Assembly (NCBI GenBank): GCA_965223585.1
Contig: CBDCWW010000024.1
Coordinates: forward strand, 62,001-126,000
Length of the DNA: 64,000 nt
Source: CBDCVN01 sp965223585
GTDB lineage: Bacteria > Deinococcota > Deinococci > Deinococcales > Trueperaceae
Reading direction: 5' to 3'
Position numbers and translations under genes: made by a program. Position 1 is the stretch's first letter; each line of letters starts with the position of its first letter. Shown in pieces: positions 1 through 8,077 of the stretch. The notes under the pieces were generated by a model that saw only the letters and a program-made list of their open reading frames with translations, had not been told where the DNA came from and did no database searches.

Positions 1-1179
1 CTAAGCAATACTTTCGAACTAGCCTCAGAGCTTTTTAAACATACTAATAGTCAAACCAAACCAAATATCAATCTAAATTCCCTGAGTGACTTACAAAACC
101 AGCAAGCAGTACTAATCTTTGCAATTATCGTTACCATATTTGCTTTTCTTAATGAGTCCATAAACTGGGCAACAATGCTTTGGATTATTAGTTGGTCATT
201 CATGGGCAGCTATCTTCTTTCACAATCACCTAAATATTGGTCAAAAAAAGAAGAAGCAGGCATACTTACAGCTACACTTTACATAGGGCTTTTAGGTTTT
301 CTTCTAATGAACTTGTTTTTTGGTTTTAAATTTTTCAGTGTAACTGTAGCTATATTTTGGTGGACAATAGTTGGCTGGATCTGGCGACAAAAGATCTATG
401 AGGAAGTTCATATCCTTAGTGGTCTCATGCCTTCCTTTTTACTACTATTAAGTATGATAGGAGGAATTGTATTTGACTCAACACCTTGGCCTGCTTTTAC
501 TTGCTTTCTCATGTTAGCCTTAGCTTTTTTCTTGGCTAGGCACGAACTTATCTGGCCTAAAATGGAAACTTGGTACTGGATAACAAAATATGGGCTTAGC
601 ACCTTTCTAATGGGACTATATGGTCTTGGGCAAGGCTTACTTTTTGTAAGTTTGATTGATTCAGCAAAAGAGGTAGGGATTTACTGGAGCTTGTTAGGTT
701 TAGCGCTTTTCACCATTTTAATTATGGTGGCTCAACATTTAGTGCTCTGGTTAAAAGACGCCTTAGCTAAGCTTATGTGGTCAGATAATTTGCTTTCCCG
801 TAAACATTTTTATCGTTTTGTTGAAACTATAGTTTTACGTTACAGCCTTTTGCCTACGCTAGCCTTATTAGCTGTCTTATTATTAGCCAACTATGATTCA
901 AATAATGACTTCAGTAATTATATGCCCATTATAGGCTTTGTTTTACTAGGTATATCACTCAGCTTTGCCTTAGCTCTTGTCAGTATTAATGACACTAAGT
1001 TAGCACAAATTTCTTTTGCTATAGCAGGACTCCTTAGCCTCACAGGTTTACCAATAAACTTTCTCTTAATCTGTTTGGTTATTTTACTTTTTGGAAGACT
1101 ACTTATTTATAGTAGGCATATTGAGCAATATGGCATTTTCCTATCTTTAAAAAATCCTCTAGCATCTTCACAAAACTAA
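1..1179 (+). CDS. Polytopic membrane protein, 5'-truncated by the window edge
   Basis: The reading frame is open from base 1, so the first internal ATG at 175 is probably not the start and the gene begins left of the window. About 392 residues are visible. After a short polar segment the protein is almost entirely hydrophobic, with roughly 9-10 predicted membrane helices rich in Leu, Ile, Phe and Trp, and a short polar tail ending in LASSQN. I recognise no family and see no catalytic motif. It converges on dnaA, with 22 bp between the stop codons. The inner membrane is the likely location; function is unknown. Confidence 0.7.
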   Translation, partial: LSNTFELASELFKHTNSQTKPNINLNSLSDLQNQQAVLIFAIIVTIFAFLNESINWATMLWIISWSFMGSYLLSQSPKYWSKKEEAGILTATLYIGLLGFLLMNLFFGFKFFSVTVAIFWWTIVGWIWRQKIYEEVHILSGLMPSFLLLLSMIGGIVFDSTPWPAFTCFLMLALAFFLARHELIWPKMETWYWITKYGLSTFLMGLYGLGQGLLFVSLIDSAKEVGIYWSLLGLALFTILIMVAQHLVLWLKDALAKLMWSDNLLSRKHFYRFVETIVLRYSLLPTLALLAVLLLANYDSNNDFSNYMPIIGFVLLGISLSFALALVSINDTKLAQISFAIAGLLSLTGLPINFLLICLVILLFGRLLIYSRHIEQYGIFLSLKNPLASSQN

Positions 1180-1201
1180 GTTGTGTAGGTTTTAATATTT
1201 T

Positions 1202-2572
1202 TTAGATAAGTTTGTTTTTAATTTCACGTATATGCTGTGCAAAATTGCCGTCTTCTTTTAGTGTGTTCTCAACTTTGTTTACTGCATGCATAACTGTGGT
1301 ATGATCACGATTTGAAAAGAAGGAACCTATTTCAGGGTAAGAGTGATTAGTAAATTCACGAATTAGATACATAGCTATCTGACGGGCATTAACAATTTCA
1401 GCACGCCTCCCCTTAGAAATAACATCCTGAACAGGAATATTAAAATGCACGGCACAAGCTTGTAATATAGCATCCATGCTTAGATCAGCATCTGAAGGCA
1501 TAAAAATATCAGAGAGTGCCTTTGCTGCATTTTGACTGTTCAAGGGTAGGTCATTCATGCTCGAGTAAACAATAACTCGAATAAGAGCTCCTTCAAGTTC
1601 TCGAATATTGTTAGTTACATTGTGGGCTATATATTCAATAACCTCATCATCCACCTTAACCTTACGATATTCAGCATTCATCTTCAGAATCGCCATACGT
1701 GTTTCTAAATCAGGTGCTTGTATATCAGTTATCAATCCCCATTCAAAACGGTTACGTAACCTTCCCTCAAGCTTAGGGATATCTTTAGGTGGCCTATCTG
1801 AAGAAAGGATAATTTGCTTACCCGCTTGATGAAGATCATTAAAAGTATGAAAAAACTCTTCTTGAGTACGTTCCTTACCTTCAATAAATTGCACATCATC
1901 AATAAGTAGTAAGTCTATACTACGGTAATTGTGGCGAAATTGCACCATTTTGTCTTCACGTATAGCAGTAATAAGTTCATTGGTAAATGTTTCACTAGAT
2001 ACATATTCAACTATTAATTTAGGGTAAATCTCGAGCGCTGCTTGTCCTACAGCATGCATTAAATGGGTTTTACCCAAGCCAGCGTCTCCATAAATAAAAA
2101 GAGGGTTATAGGCTTTTCCGGGAGTTTTAGCAGTAGCTTGAGCTGCTGCATGAGACAAGTTGTTACCAGAACCCACCACAAAATTATTAAAAGTATACTT
2201 AGGGTTTAGTTGAGGGCGAGGGTGAAGCGATGCACTTGTTAGCTGCTTATTATTTTCTTGTACATCAGTGTCGGTTTTGTTCTCAGTACTCGAGTCATCG
2301 AAAAGATTTTGCTGCTGGGCTGTTATTGAACTAATCTCAAAGCCAACTTTTGGATAGTCTGCACCTAATTCTTTTAGCCCCTTCTCAAGCACATCACTAT
2401 AGTGACTTTTAAACCAATCCCGTACGAAAGAATTGGGTACGGCAATCATAAAAGTCCCATCTTCTATACCTATAGGAGCAGTTTGCTTGAACCACGTTTG
2501 GAATTCCACCTCGGGAATATTATTTTTAACATAGCCAAGCAAGTCATGCCAGATAGCGTTTTCTTGACTCAA
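1202..2572 (-). CDS. dnaA: Chromosomal replication initiator protein DnaA
   Basis: DnaA is the AAA+ initiator that binds oriC boxes and melts the origin. At 456 residues it has the usual length. Visible parts are domain I (1-85), a polar linker (about 90-120), the AAA+ core with Walker A GDAGLGKT at 162-169 and Walker B LLIDDVQF, and a C-terminal DNA-binding domain with the signature NRDHTTVMHAVNKVE. The start is TTG; a GAGG sits 8 nt upstream and an in-frame TGA lies 21 nt upstream, so no earlier start fits. Its 5' neighbour is argR, not dnaN, so this is not the classic rpmH-dnaA-dnaN arrangement. Confidence 0.97.
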   Translation of the reverse strand: MSQENAIWHDLLGYVKNNIPEVEFQTWFKQTAPIGIEDGTFMIAVPNSFVRDWFKSHYSDVLEKGLKELGADYPKVGFEISSITAQQQNLFDDSSTENKTDTDVQENNKQLTSASLHPRPQLNPKYTFNNFVVGSGNNLSHAAAQATAKTPGKAYNPLFIYGDAGLGKTHLMHAVGQAALEIYPKLIVEYVSSETFTNELITAIREDKMVQFRHNYRSIDLLLIDDVQFIEGKERTQEEFFHTFNDLHQAGKQIILSSDRPPKDIPKLEGRLRNRFEWGLITDIQAPDLETRMAILKMNAEYRKVKVDDEVIEYIAHNVTNNIRELEGALIRVIVYSSMNDLPLNSQNAAKALSDIFMPSDADLSMDAILQACAVHFNIPVQDVISKGRRAEIVNARQIAMYLIREFTNHSYPEIGSFFSNRDHTTVMHAVNKVENTLKEDGNFAQHIREIKNKLI

Positions 2573-2818
2573 GAACTTAACCTCAAAATAAACTTCATAA
2601 AAGGGTCCTGTTAAGTTTCGTTAATAGGGATAAAAACTTGCTTGATTAGGTAACTGCGAGTCCCAAGCTTACTCATTCAAACATAAAAACAAATTCTTTT
2701 CCACCCTCAGTTTGTGGGGTTTCCGACAAAATTTAGTTGGTCAATCAATTAGTGCATAACAGTTTGATTGCAACTATTTTAGTATAACTCAATTAAACCT
2801 CAAATGTATGTAAACTTC
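2573..2818 (-). promoter_or_regulatory. dnaA upstream region with two DnaA-box-like 9-mers
   Basis: This 246-bp AT-rich gap lies between argR and the dnaA start. Two 9-mers differ from TTWTNCACA at one position: TTTTCCACC at 2697-2705 (+) and TTATGCACT on the minus strand at 2751-2759. They could serve DnaA autoregulation. Two imperfect boxes without an obvious unwinding element are not enough to call oriC. Confidence 0.3.
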
Positions 2819-3292
2819 TCAAGATGAGGTTGCTGACACTAATATATCTTCAAATTCACTAAGCAACTCTTCAGCTACTCCTTTGCTTCTAGCAACTATC
2901 AAAATAGTGTTTTGTCCTGCTATTGTGCCTACAATATCATCACGCTCGAGCTTATCTATAATATACGCAATTCCACTAGCATGCCCTTCATCAGTGCTTA
3001 TTACTATTATATTTTCACCTCTGTCAATATCTCTAACAAACAGTTTAAAGCGTTCTTTTAACTCTGTTATTACATCTTGCTTTTCGACAAGGGGGATTGA
3101 GCTATAGCGATGTTGCTTATTGCCAGCAGGTAGGCGTACTAATTGTAGCTCTTTTATATCTCGACTAATAGTTGCTTGAGTTACATTTATTCCCTGTTCT
3201 TTTAAGCGCTTAACCATTTCTGCTTGAGTAGAGATAAATTCCTCTGCTATCAGTTTTTCAATTAGTCCTTGTCTATAGTCTTTACTTGGCAT
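2819..3292 (-). CDS. argR: Arginine repressor ArgR
   Basis: ArgR is the arginine-responsive hexameric repressor of arginine biosynthesis genes. From the ATG at 3292 it is 157 residues, the family norm. The N-terminal winged helix-turn-helix (about 1-70) includes TQATISRDIKELQLVRLP, and the C-terminal oligomerisation and arginine-binding domain ends with GTIAGQNTILIVARS. The frame stays open to 3376, but those extra 28 residues would overlap the divergent gene and do not look like ArgR. Starting at 3292 also places a -10-like TAGTAT eight bases upstream. No arginine biosynthesis genes lie nearby. Confidence 0.93.
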   Translation of the reverse strand: MPSKDYRQGLIEKLIAEEFISTQAEMVKRLKEQGINVTQATISRDIKELQLVRLPAGNKQHRYSSIPLVEKQDVITELKERFKLFVRDIDRGENIIVISTDEGHASGIAYIIDKLERDDIVGTIAGQNTILIVARSKGVAEELLSEFEDILVSATSS

Positions 3293-3300
3293 GATGTTAA

Positions 3301-3306
3301 ATACTA
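3301..3306 (-). promoter_or_regulatory. -10 element for argR (probably leaderless)
   Basis: TAGTAT on the minus strand ends 8 nt before the argR ATG, matching the TANNNT-to-start spacing of leaderless genes. No Shine-Dalgarno motif lies at a normal distance. Confidence 0.4.
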
Positions 3307-3321
3307 CCTTTAATTTCTGGT

Positions 3322-3327
3322 TATAAT
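3322..3327 (+). promoter_or_regulatory. -10 element for the gene at 3336 (probably leaderless)
   Basis: A perfect TATAAT ends 8 nt before the ATG at 3336, so transcription should begin at or next to the start codon. It lies back to back with the argR promoter. Confidence 0.5.
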
Positions 3328-3335
3328 TGAATGTT

Positions 3336-3767
3336 ATGAAACGCTCTTTTAGAGAAATTGTTGAACTTATTGTCATAGGAGTTTTTGGCCTAGTCGTTGC
3401 TAATGGTTTAATTTGGGTATTAGGTCATTTCCTTCGCTTTATAGGCTTTTTAGGACATTACGTTATTATAATAGCTTATTGGTTATGGGTTCCCCTCCGT
3501 TGGATCTCTGGACTTACCCTACTTATAATTCTGGCTTATTTATTAATTAAACATATTTTAAAACGTAGAGCTATCTCCTCAAATGAAACAACAACTTCTT
3601 CAATAAAGACGGTCACTACATCAAAAGAGTCTACTTCTGAGGCAAGCATTGAAAGCAGTAATCCAACTTCTAATCCAAGCAAAGAAAAAGTATCTTCAAA
3701 TAAAGAAGAAACATCTGAGGTTACAGGATCTAGTTCTAGTAAGACAGGTGAGGACATTGATTTATAG
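3336..3767 (+). CDS. Small two-helix membrane protein with Ser/Thr-rich tail
   Basis: This 143-residue protein has two or three hydrophobic segments (about residues 10-32 and 37-75) followed by an acidic Ser/Thr/Glu-rich tail that looks disordered. I chose the ATG at 3336 over the in-frame TTG at 3327 because a TATAAT box ends at 3327, so a TTG there would lie inside the promoter. It is divergent from argR. No family is recognised. The tail composition suggests an exposed unstructured region; function is unknown. Confidence 0.7.
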   Translation: MKRSFREIVELIVIGVFGLVVANGLIWVLGHFLRFIGFLGHYVIIIAYWLWVPLRWISGLTLLIILAYLLIKHILKRRAISSNETTTSSIKTVTTSKESTSEASIESSNPTSNPSKEKVSSNKEETSEVTGSSSSKTGEDIDL

Positions 3768-3825
3768 GGAGATGTTGCTAAAAATATTTTGAAAACACCT
3801 AGTGCAACTAAGGATAATTCCCTTG

Positions 3826-3848
3826 GGAGCAGATTAAAAATCTGCTCC
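3826..3848 (+). terminator. Terminator-like hairpin
   Basis: A perfect 10-bp stem, GGAGCAGATT against AATCTGCTCC with a 3-nt AAA loop, lies 58 bp after the stop at 3767. No long T-run follows, so factor-independent termination is only likely. Confidence 0.5.
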
Positions 3849-3969
3849 TATTCCAAATCTTTTGTTGTGACTAAAGTTTAAGTATTTTATAATTAGCGTC
3901 TCCAAGGGTAGAGGTGCTGTTAAGGCTAGAAAGTAGAATGTTCAAAATCAAATTGCGAGCAGTATATCA

Positions 3970-5259
3970 ATGATGAAAATTCTTAATTCAGAAAGCCTTT
4001 TTGCACTTTCAAAAAGTCTAATCCCCGGTGGTGTTAATTCACCTGTAAGGGCTTTTGGTAGTGTAGGTGGTGTACCACGCTTTATTAAAAAAGCTAAAGG
4101 TTGTCATTTATGGGATGTTGATAGTAACGAGTATATAGATGCTGTGGGTTCATGGGGGCCTATGATTTTAGGACATGCCCATCCAGAAGTTTTGGCAGCC
4201 ATTAATGAGGCAGCAGTAAGCGGTACTAGTTTTGGTGCACCTACAGAATCAGAAATTAGCCTAGCTGAATTAGTTTTAGAACGGTACCCTTGTGAACAAA
4301 TTAGATTTGTTAACTCAGGGACAGAAGCTACTATGAGTGCTCTTCGGTTAGCTCGAGGAGCAACCAAACGTGACTACATTATAAAGTTTTCAGGGAATTA
4401 TCATGGTCACGGCGATAGCTTGCTGGTAGCAGCAGGCTCAGGGGCATTGACTACTGGTATACCTTCAAGTGCAGGAGTGCCTGAAGATACAGCCAAAACA
4501 ACTTTAGTAGCACAGTACAATCATCTAGAATCTGTAGAAACTCTTTTTGCTGAGAAACCCAATGATATTGCTGCAGTAATTTTAGAGCCAGTGGTAGGTA
4601 ATATGGGTGTAGTTATACCAAAGCCTGATTTTTTGCAGGGTCTGCGCAAATTAACAAAACGCTATGGGGCACTACTAATAGTTGATGAAGTAATGACTGG
4701 TTTTCGCTTGGCTCGAGCAGGAGCAATAGAACGCTTGAACATAGAAGCTGACATAGTTTGTTGGGGTAAAATTTTAGGTGGCGGCTTGCCTGTAGGGGCT
4801 TATGGTGGTAGTGCTGAGATTATGAGCAACATCTCCCCTATTGGCCAAGTCTATCAGGCAGGTACCCTTTCAGGAAATCCTTTAGCAATGGCTGCTGGCA
4901 TTGCCACTCTTAAACTTATTGATGACACCCCAGATTTATATAGTGTGCTAGAAACACGTGCTGTTCAGCTTGAAGAAGGTTTGCGTGCTGGTGCTAAGGC
5001 TGCAAATATTGCCATTACCATTAACCGTGTAGGTTCAATGATTACCGTTTTCTTTACAGAAAAAGAAGTTATAGATTTTGATAGTGCTAGTAGTACTAAT
5101 ACTGAAATGTTTAGTAAGTGGTTTCATGGGTTGCTCGAGCGCGGAGTGTACTGGCCTATGAGTAACTATGAGGCTGCCTTTTTATCTTATGCTCACAGTG
5201 AAACAGATATAGAGGCTATGATAAAAGCTGCTAGTGAATCCTTTAAACTTCTAAGATAA
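3970..5259 (+). CDS. hemL: Glutamate-1-semialdehyde 2,1-aminomutase
   Basis: HemL converts glutamate-1-semialdehyde to 5-aminolevulinate in the C5 tetrapyrrole pathway, using PLP or PMP. The 429-residue length is typical. Near the N terminus is IPGGVNSPVRAFGSVGG, a hallmark of the family; NSGTEATMSALRLARG binds the cofactor phosphate; VDEVMTGFR holds the PLP-ring aspartate; and Lys267 in WGKILGGGLPVGAYGG is the Schiff-base lysine. ATG codons at 3970 and 3973 are both possible starts. The 3' end overlaps the convergent phosphoesterase gene by 17 bp. hemC, of the same pathway, lies 1.6 kb further on but on the other strand. Confidence 0.97.
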   Translation: MMKILNSESLFALSKSLIPGGVNSPVRAFGSVGGVPRFIKKAKGCHLWDVDSNEYIDAVGSWGPMILGHAHPEVLAAINEAAVSGTSFGAPTESEISLAELVLERYPCEQIRFVNSGTEATMSALRLARGATKRDYIIKFSGNYHGHGDSLLVAAGSGALTTGIPSSAGVPEDTAKTTLVAQYNHLESVETLFAEKPNDIAAVILEPVVGNMGVVIPKPDFLQGLRKLTKRYGALLIVDEVMTGFRLARAGAIERLNIEADIVCWGKILGGGLPVGAYGGSAEIMSNISPIGQVYQAGTLSGNPLAMAAGIATLKLIDDTPDLYSVLETRAVQLEEGLRAGAKAANIAITINRVGSMITVFFTEKEVIDFDSASSTNTEMFSKWFHGLLERGVYWPMSNYEAAFLSYAHSETDIEAMIKAASESFKLLR

Positions 5260-5953
5260 AACTTGGTTTAAACCTCAAGGCATCAGCAGCAACAAAGTGA
5301 ATAGCAATATTGTCTATAGTATCAATAACCTGCGTAGCATCTTTGCCATGTAAGTGACCAAAAGCAAGGGCATCAGGAGATGCGGCTTGGATTATTTCGG
5401 TGAATTTTGAGGGCTCGAGCCCAGCATTAGTAGGTGGATAATGCAACATAACAATAAGTTTGTCACCAACTTGTATAAACTTCTCAGCAGCCTTTAAAGA
5501 CAGTTTCAATCTCTCTACTTCACGCAGATAAATCTTTTGATCCTTTTCTGAAAACTCAAATTCGTTAGGACAAACCCAACCACGTGTACCTGCAATAACC
5601 ACGCCAACTTCCTTGCCAACAAAGCGTAAGGCATCATTTTGTAAAGCATACATACCTTTGGGCAAAACTTTACGTACTTTACCAATAGAATTCCACCAAT
5701 AGTCATGATTGCCACGCAAAAGTACCTTTTGTCCTTTAAGGGCAGCGATATCTTGCAAGTCTACAAAGGCCTCGTTTAAGCTCATGGCCCAAGAAATATC
5801 CCCGGGAATAAGCACTAAATCATTTTCTTGCACTACTTCCTGCCACTTAGCAAAAAAGATTTCAGGATGTCCCTCCCAATTACCACCAAAAATGTCCATA
5901 GGTTTTGGAGAGGCCCTAGAGAGGTGGGGGTCAGCTATGGCGAAAACACGCAT
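5243..5953 (-). CDS. Calcineurin-like metallophosphoesterase
   Basis: A 236-residue soluble protein of the calcineurin-like fold with the metal-binding blocks in order: IADPHLS (D-x-H) near residue 7, PGDISWA (GD) near 50, LLRGNHDYWW (GNHD) near 80, MLHYPPTN (H) near 170 and AFGHLHG (GHxH) near 198. The family hydrolyses phosphomono- or diesters with two metal ions; the substrate cannot be told from sequence. There is no signal peptide, so it is cytoplasmic. Its 3' end overlaps hemL on the opposite strand. Confidence 0.9.
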   Translation of the reverse strand: MRVFAIADPHLSRASPKPMDIFGGNWEGHPEIFFAKWQEVVQENDLVLIPGDISWAMSLNEAFVDLQDIAALKGQKVLLRGNHDYWWNSIGKVRKVLPKGMYALQNDALRFVGKEVGVVIAGTRGWVCPNEFEFSEKDQKIYLREVERLKLSLKAAEKFIQVGDKLIVMLHYPPTNAGLEPSKFTEIIQAASPDALAFGHLHGKDATQVIDTIDNIAIHFVAADALRFKPSFILEV

Positions 5954-6004
5954 GTTAGGGGTGGCAAACAGTAATGCCTTTTACAATTAACTGGACCAGT
6001 AGTA

Positions 6005-6649
6005 TTAAAGAAGCGCATCGGTTTGCTGTAAGTATCTGCGTAAGTCACGAATAATGCTACGTTCTTCGTTAGTGTCTAATCGCTTAATAAGTTCTGTTAT
6101 ATACTTAGCGCTCCGCATAGGAAAAGCTAGGCTACTTTCCGCTTTTAGGTAATTACCTTCTATAAGATAGTAGATATAAAGTTCCTCACCATCATAAATC
6201 CAGAGTTCTGGCACTCCTAAAGCAGCATAAATAGGCAACTTGCTTGCTGATGGATGGGTAATATCAACTTCAATTGCTAAATCAGGAGGTGGTTGTTTTT
6301 CTAAATCAATGTGCCTACCCCGCACCTTATTAGCATTTTTAAAGTAATAGCTTACATCTGGTTCAGCACCTCGTTCCAAATCCTTACAATCTAGCGTTAC
6401 TGAACCTGTTGCCTTAAAATCTATATCAAGCTCAAACACAATTGCTGAGATTATTGTTTCTAAAAAGGCTTTGGTAATTTCGTGAATTTCTGAAGGTATC
6501 TGGATTTCTAGCTTACCTTGGTTGTAAGCAAGTCGAGATTTACGCTCATCTCCCCAATCTTTAAGTATTGACTGATAAGTTTGCCAACTAATGCTGTCCT
6601 GTACAAGGTGTTTGATTTGCGGCTGATCGGGTATTTTTACTTGCTCCAT
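6005..6649 (-). CDS. Uma2 family (DUF820) putative endonuclease
   Basis: A 214-residue protein of the Uma2/DUF820 type, a PD-(D/E)XK-like nuclease fold abundant in cyanobacteria and Deinococcota. Family features are the N-terminal LAYNQGKLEIQIPSEIHE region, RGAEPDVSYYF, the core PDLAIEVDITHPSASK and GVPELWIYDGEELYIY. The biological role is unresolved and no cognate methyltransferase is nearby. The start is ATG at 6649. A 51-bp gap separates it from the phosphoesterase downstream. The 206 bp upstream, toward hemC, show no gene. Confidence 0.85.
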   Translation of the reverse strand: MEQVKIPDQPQIKHLVQDSISWQTYQSILKDWGDERKSRLAYNQGKLEIQIPSEIHEITKAFLETIISAIVFELDIDFKATGSVTLDCKDLERGAEPDVSYYFKNANKVRGRHIDLEKQPPPDLAIEVDITHPSASKLPIYAALGVPELWIYDGEELYIYYLIEGNYLKAESSLAFPMRSAKYITELIKRLDTNEERSIIRDLRRYLQQTDALL

Positions 6650-6855
6650 TAATGCAATTATATATGCTAACTATGGTTTTATCTTAAACATTTTGCTCCA
6701 AGAAATCCTTCATTACATTCCCTTCACTCCGTCCTAGAGCAGACAAGGGTAAAATCTGTTCCTTATCTCCCTATCTCCTCATCTCCCTTCCTAAATTCCA
6801 TAACAACCCTAATTAATGTCCATTCTTATAGTTTTGCAAGTATAGCACCACCAAT

Positions 6856-7740
6856 TTATTCTCTAGGATGAGGCCTCCCCAAAGCCTCAAAAGCTAGCAT
6901 AGCTACGCCTTCAGAGGAAGGGTTTTGAACTGTGACCTTTTGACCTTCATACCAAGCAGTAAGCTCAACTTGCCCACCTTTTAAGACAGCATAAGCCCCT
7001 AAAGCCAATTGGCAACCTCCCTGCAACATGGCCATTAAACCCCTTTCAGCAGCCACACACTTATGCACATTTACATCGTGTATATCAGTAAGTATAGAAG
7101 CTAATTCATAGGCGTCACGACGACACTCTAACGCCAGTACACCCTGAGCAGGAGCAGGTATCATAATAGTAGATTCCACGTATTGAACATGAAAATTAGA
7201 GACATCAAGGTTTAAACGCTCTACACCTGCTGCTGCTAGCACAATAGCACCATAGTGTTTGTTTTGGAGTTTTTCTATTCTTGTAGGTACATTACCACGT
7301 AATTGACTAACCTTCAGATCAGGTTGTAATTGAAGTAACTGTTCTTGCCTTCTCACAGCACTCGTACCCACATTAGCCCCCTCTTTCAAAGGCAAAGGGG
7401 CTTTTTGTTCAAAGGCTTCTTTATTTATAATTAGCACGTCTCTAGGATCAGCTCGTTCACTCACTGCTCCTATTTCAAGCTCTGGATGTGGAGCACTAGG
7501 CAAGTCTTTAAAAGAGTGTACTGCCAGATCAGCTTCACCTGTTATGAGCTTATCTTGTACAGCTTTAGTAAAAAAGCCTTGTCCTTCTATCTGCGAAAAA
7601 TCACGGTTATCTTTATCTCCTTGTGTTTCCACTAGTACTAATTCAGAGCTATGGCCTAGATTTTCAAGCTGAGTTTGTGTCCAACGGGCTTGCCAAAGAG
7701 CAAGCTCACTTTTTCGCGTTGCTATACTTATTAGCCTCAA
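6856..7740 (-). CDS. hemC: Hydroxymethylbilane synthase (porphobilinogen deaminase)
   Basis: HemC polymerises four porphobilinogens into hydroxymethylbilane. The protein is 294 residues. It begins with the canonical IATRKSELALWQARW and includes VHSFKDLP, GTSAVRRQEQL, LRGNVPTRIEKL, and Cys243 in GGCQLALGAYA, the attachment site of the dipyrromethane cofactor. The start is TTG at 7740, giving MRLISIATRKS, the normal N terminus of the family; no good Shine-Dalgarno is visible. With hemL nearby it supports the C5 haem pathway, though the two are not co-transcribed. Confidence 0.96.
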   Translation of the reverse strand: MRLISIATRKSELALWQARWTQTQLENLGHSSELVLVETQGDKDNRDFSQIEGQGFFTKAVQDKLITGEADLAVHSFKDLPSAPHPELEIGAVSERADPRDVLIINKEAFEQKAPLPLKEGANVGTSAVRRQEQLLQLQPDLKVSQLRGNVPTRIEKLQNKHYGAIVLAAAGVERLNLDVSNFHVQYVESTIMIPAPAQGVLALECRRDAYELASILTDIHDVNVHKCVAAERGLMAMLQGGCQLALGAYAVLKGGQVELTAWYEGQKVTVQNPSSEGVAMLAFEALGRPHPRE

Positions 7741-8077
7741 CTTAGGGAGTTTTCTTTTGTAGGAGAGGATAATTCATTAGAATAATAAACTGAATCATCT
7801 TGAAAACATTAGAGGTCAGATTGCAAAATTTATCAGAAAGATTGCGTTCACATAACATAGCTTTTTATGGCATTTTATTATATATTTAGCAAGGTAGGAA
7901 AACACCTTACCTTTTGCCTTAATGCTAATTAGAGTAAGATAATAGGGAACTTAGTTTAGATGGGTTTGGATGAAGTTTTTTATGGAAATATATATAACAA
8001 TTGGCATTTATAAAAAAGTAGATAGTAATAAAACAAAAATTGGACTCAAGACAAAAAATGGAAGGTATCTTGATTAA
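7741..8077. other. Divergent intergenic region hemC/pyrG
   Basis: 337 bp of AT-rich sequence between divergent hemC and pyrG. It must hold both promoters. A TATCTT sits 6 nt before the pyrG GTG. I see no RNA gene, repeat or conserved small ORF. Confidence 0.4.

Noticed and set aside
2573..2818. Chromosomal origin oriC
   Set aside because: Only two imperfect DnaA boxes and no clear unwinding element; listed only as a regulatory region.
3293..3376. N-terminal extension of ArgR by 28 residues
   Set aside because: It would overlap the divergent gene and its promoter, and ArgR families start near MPSKDYRQ.
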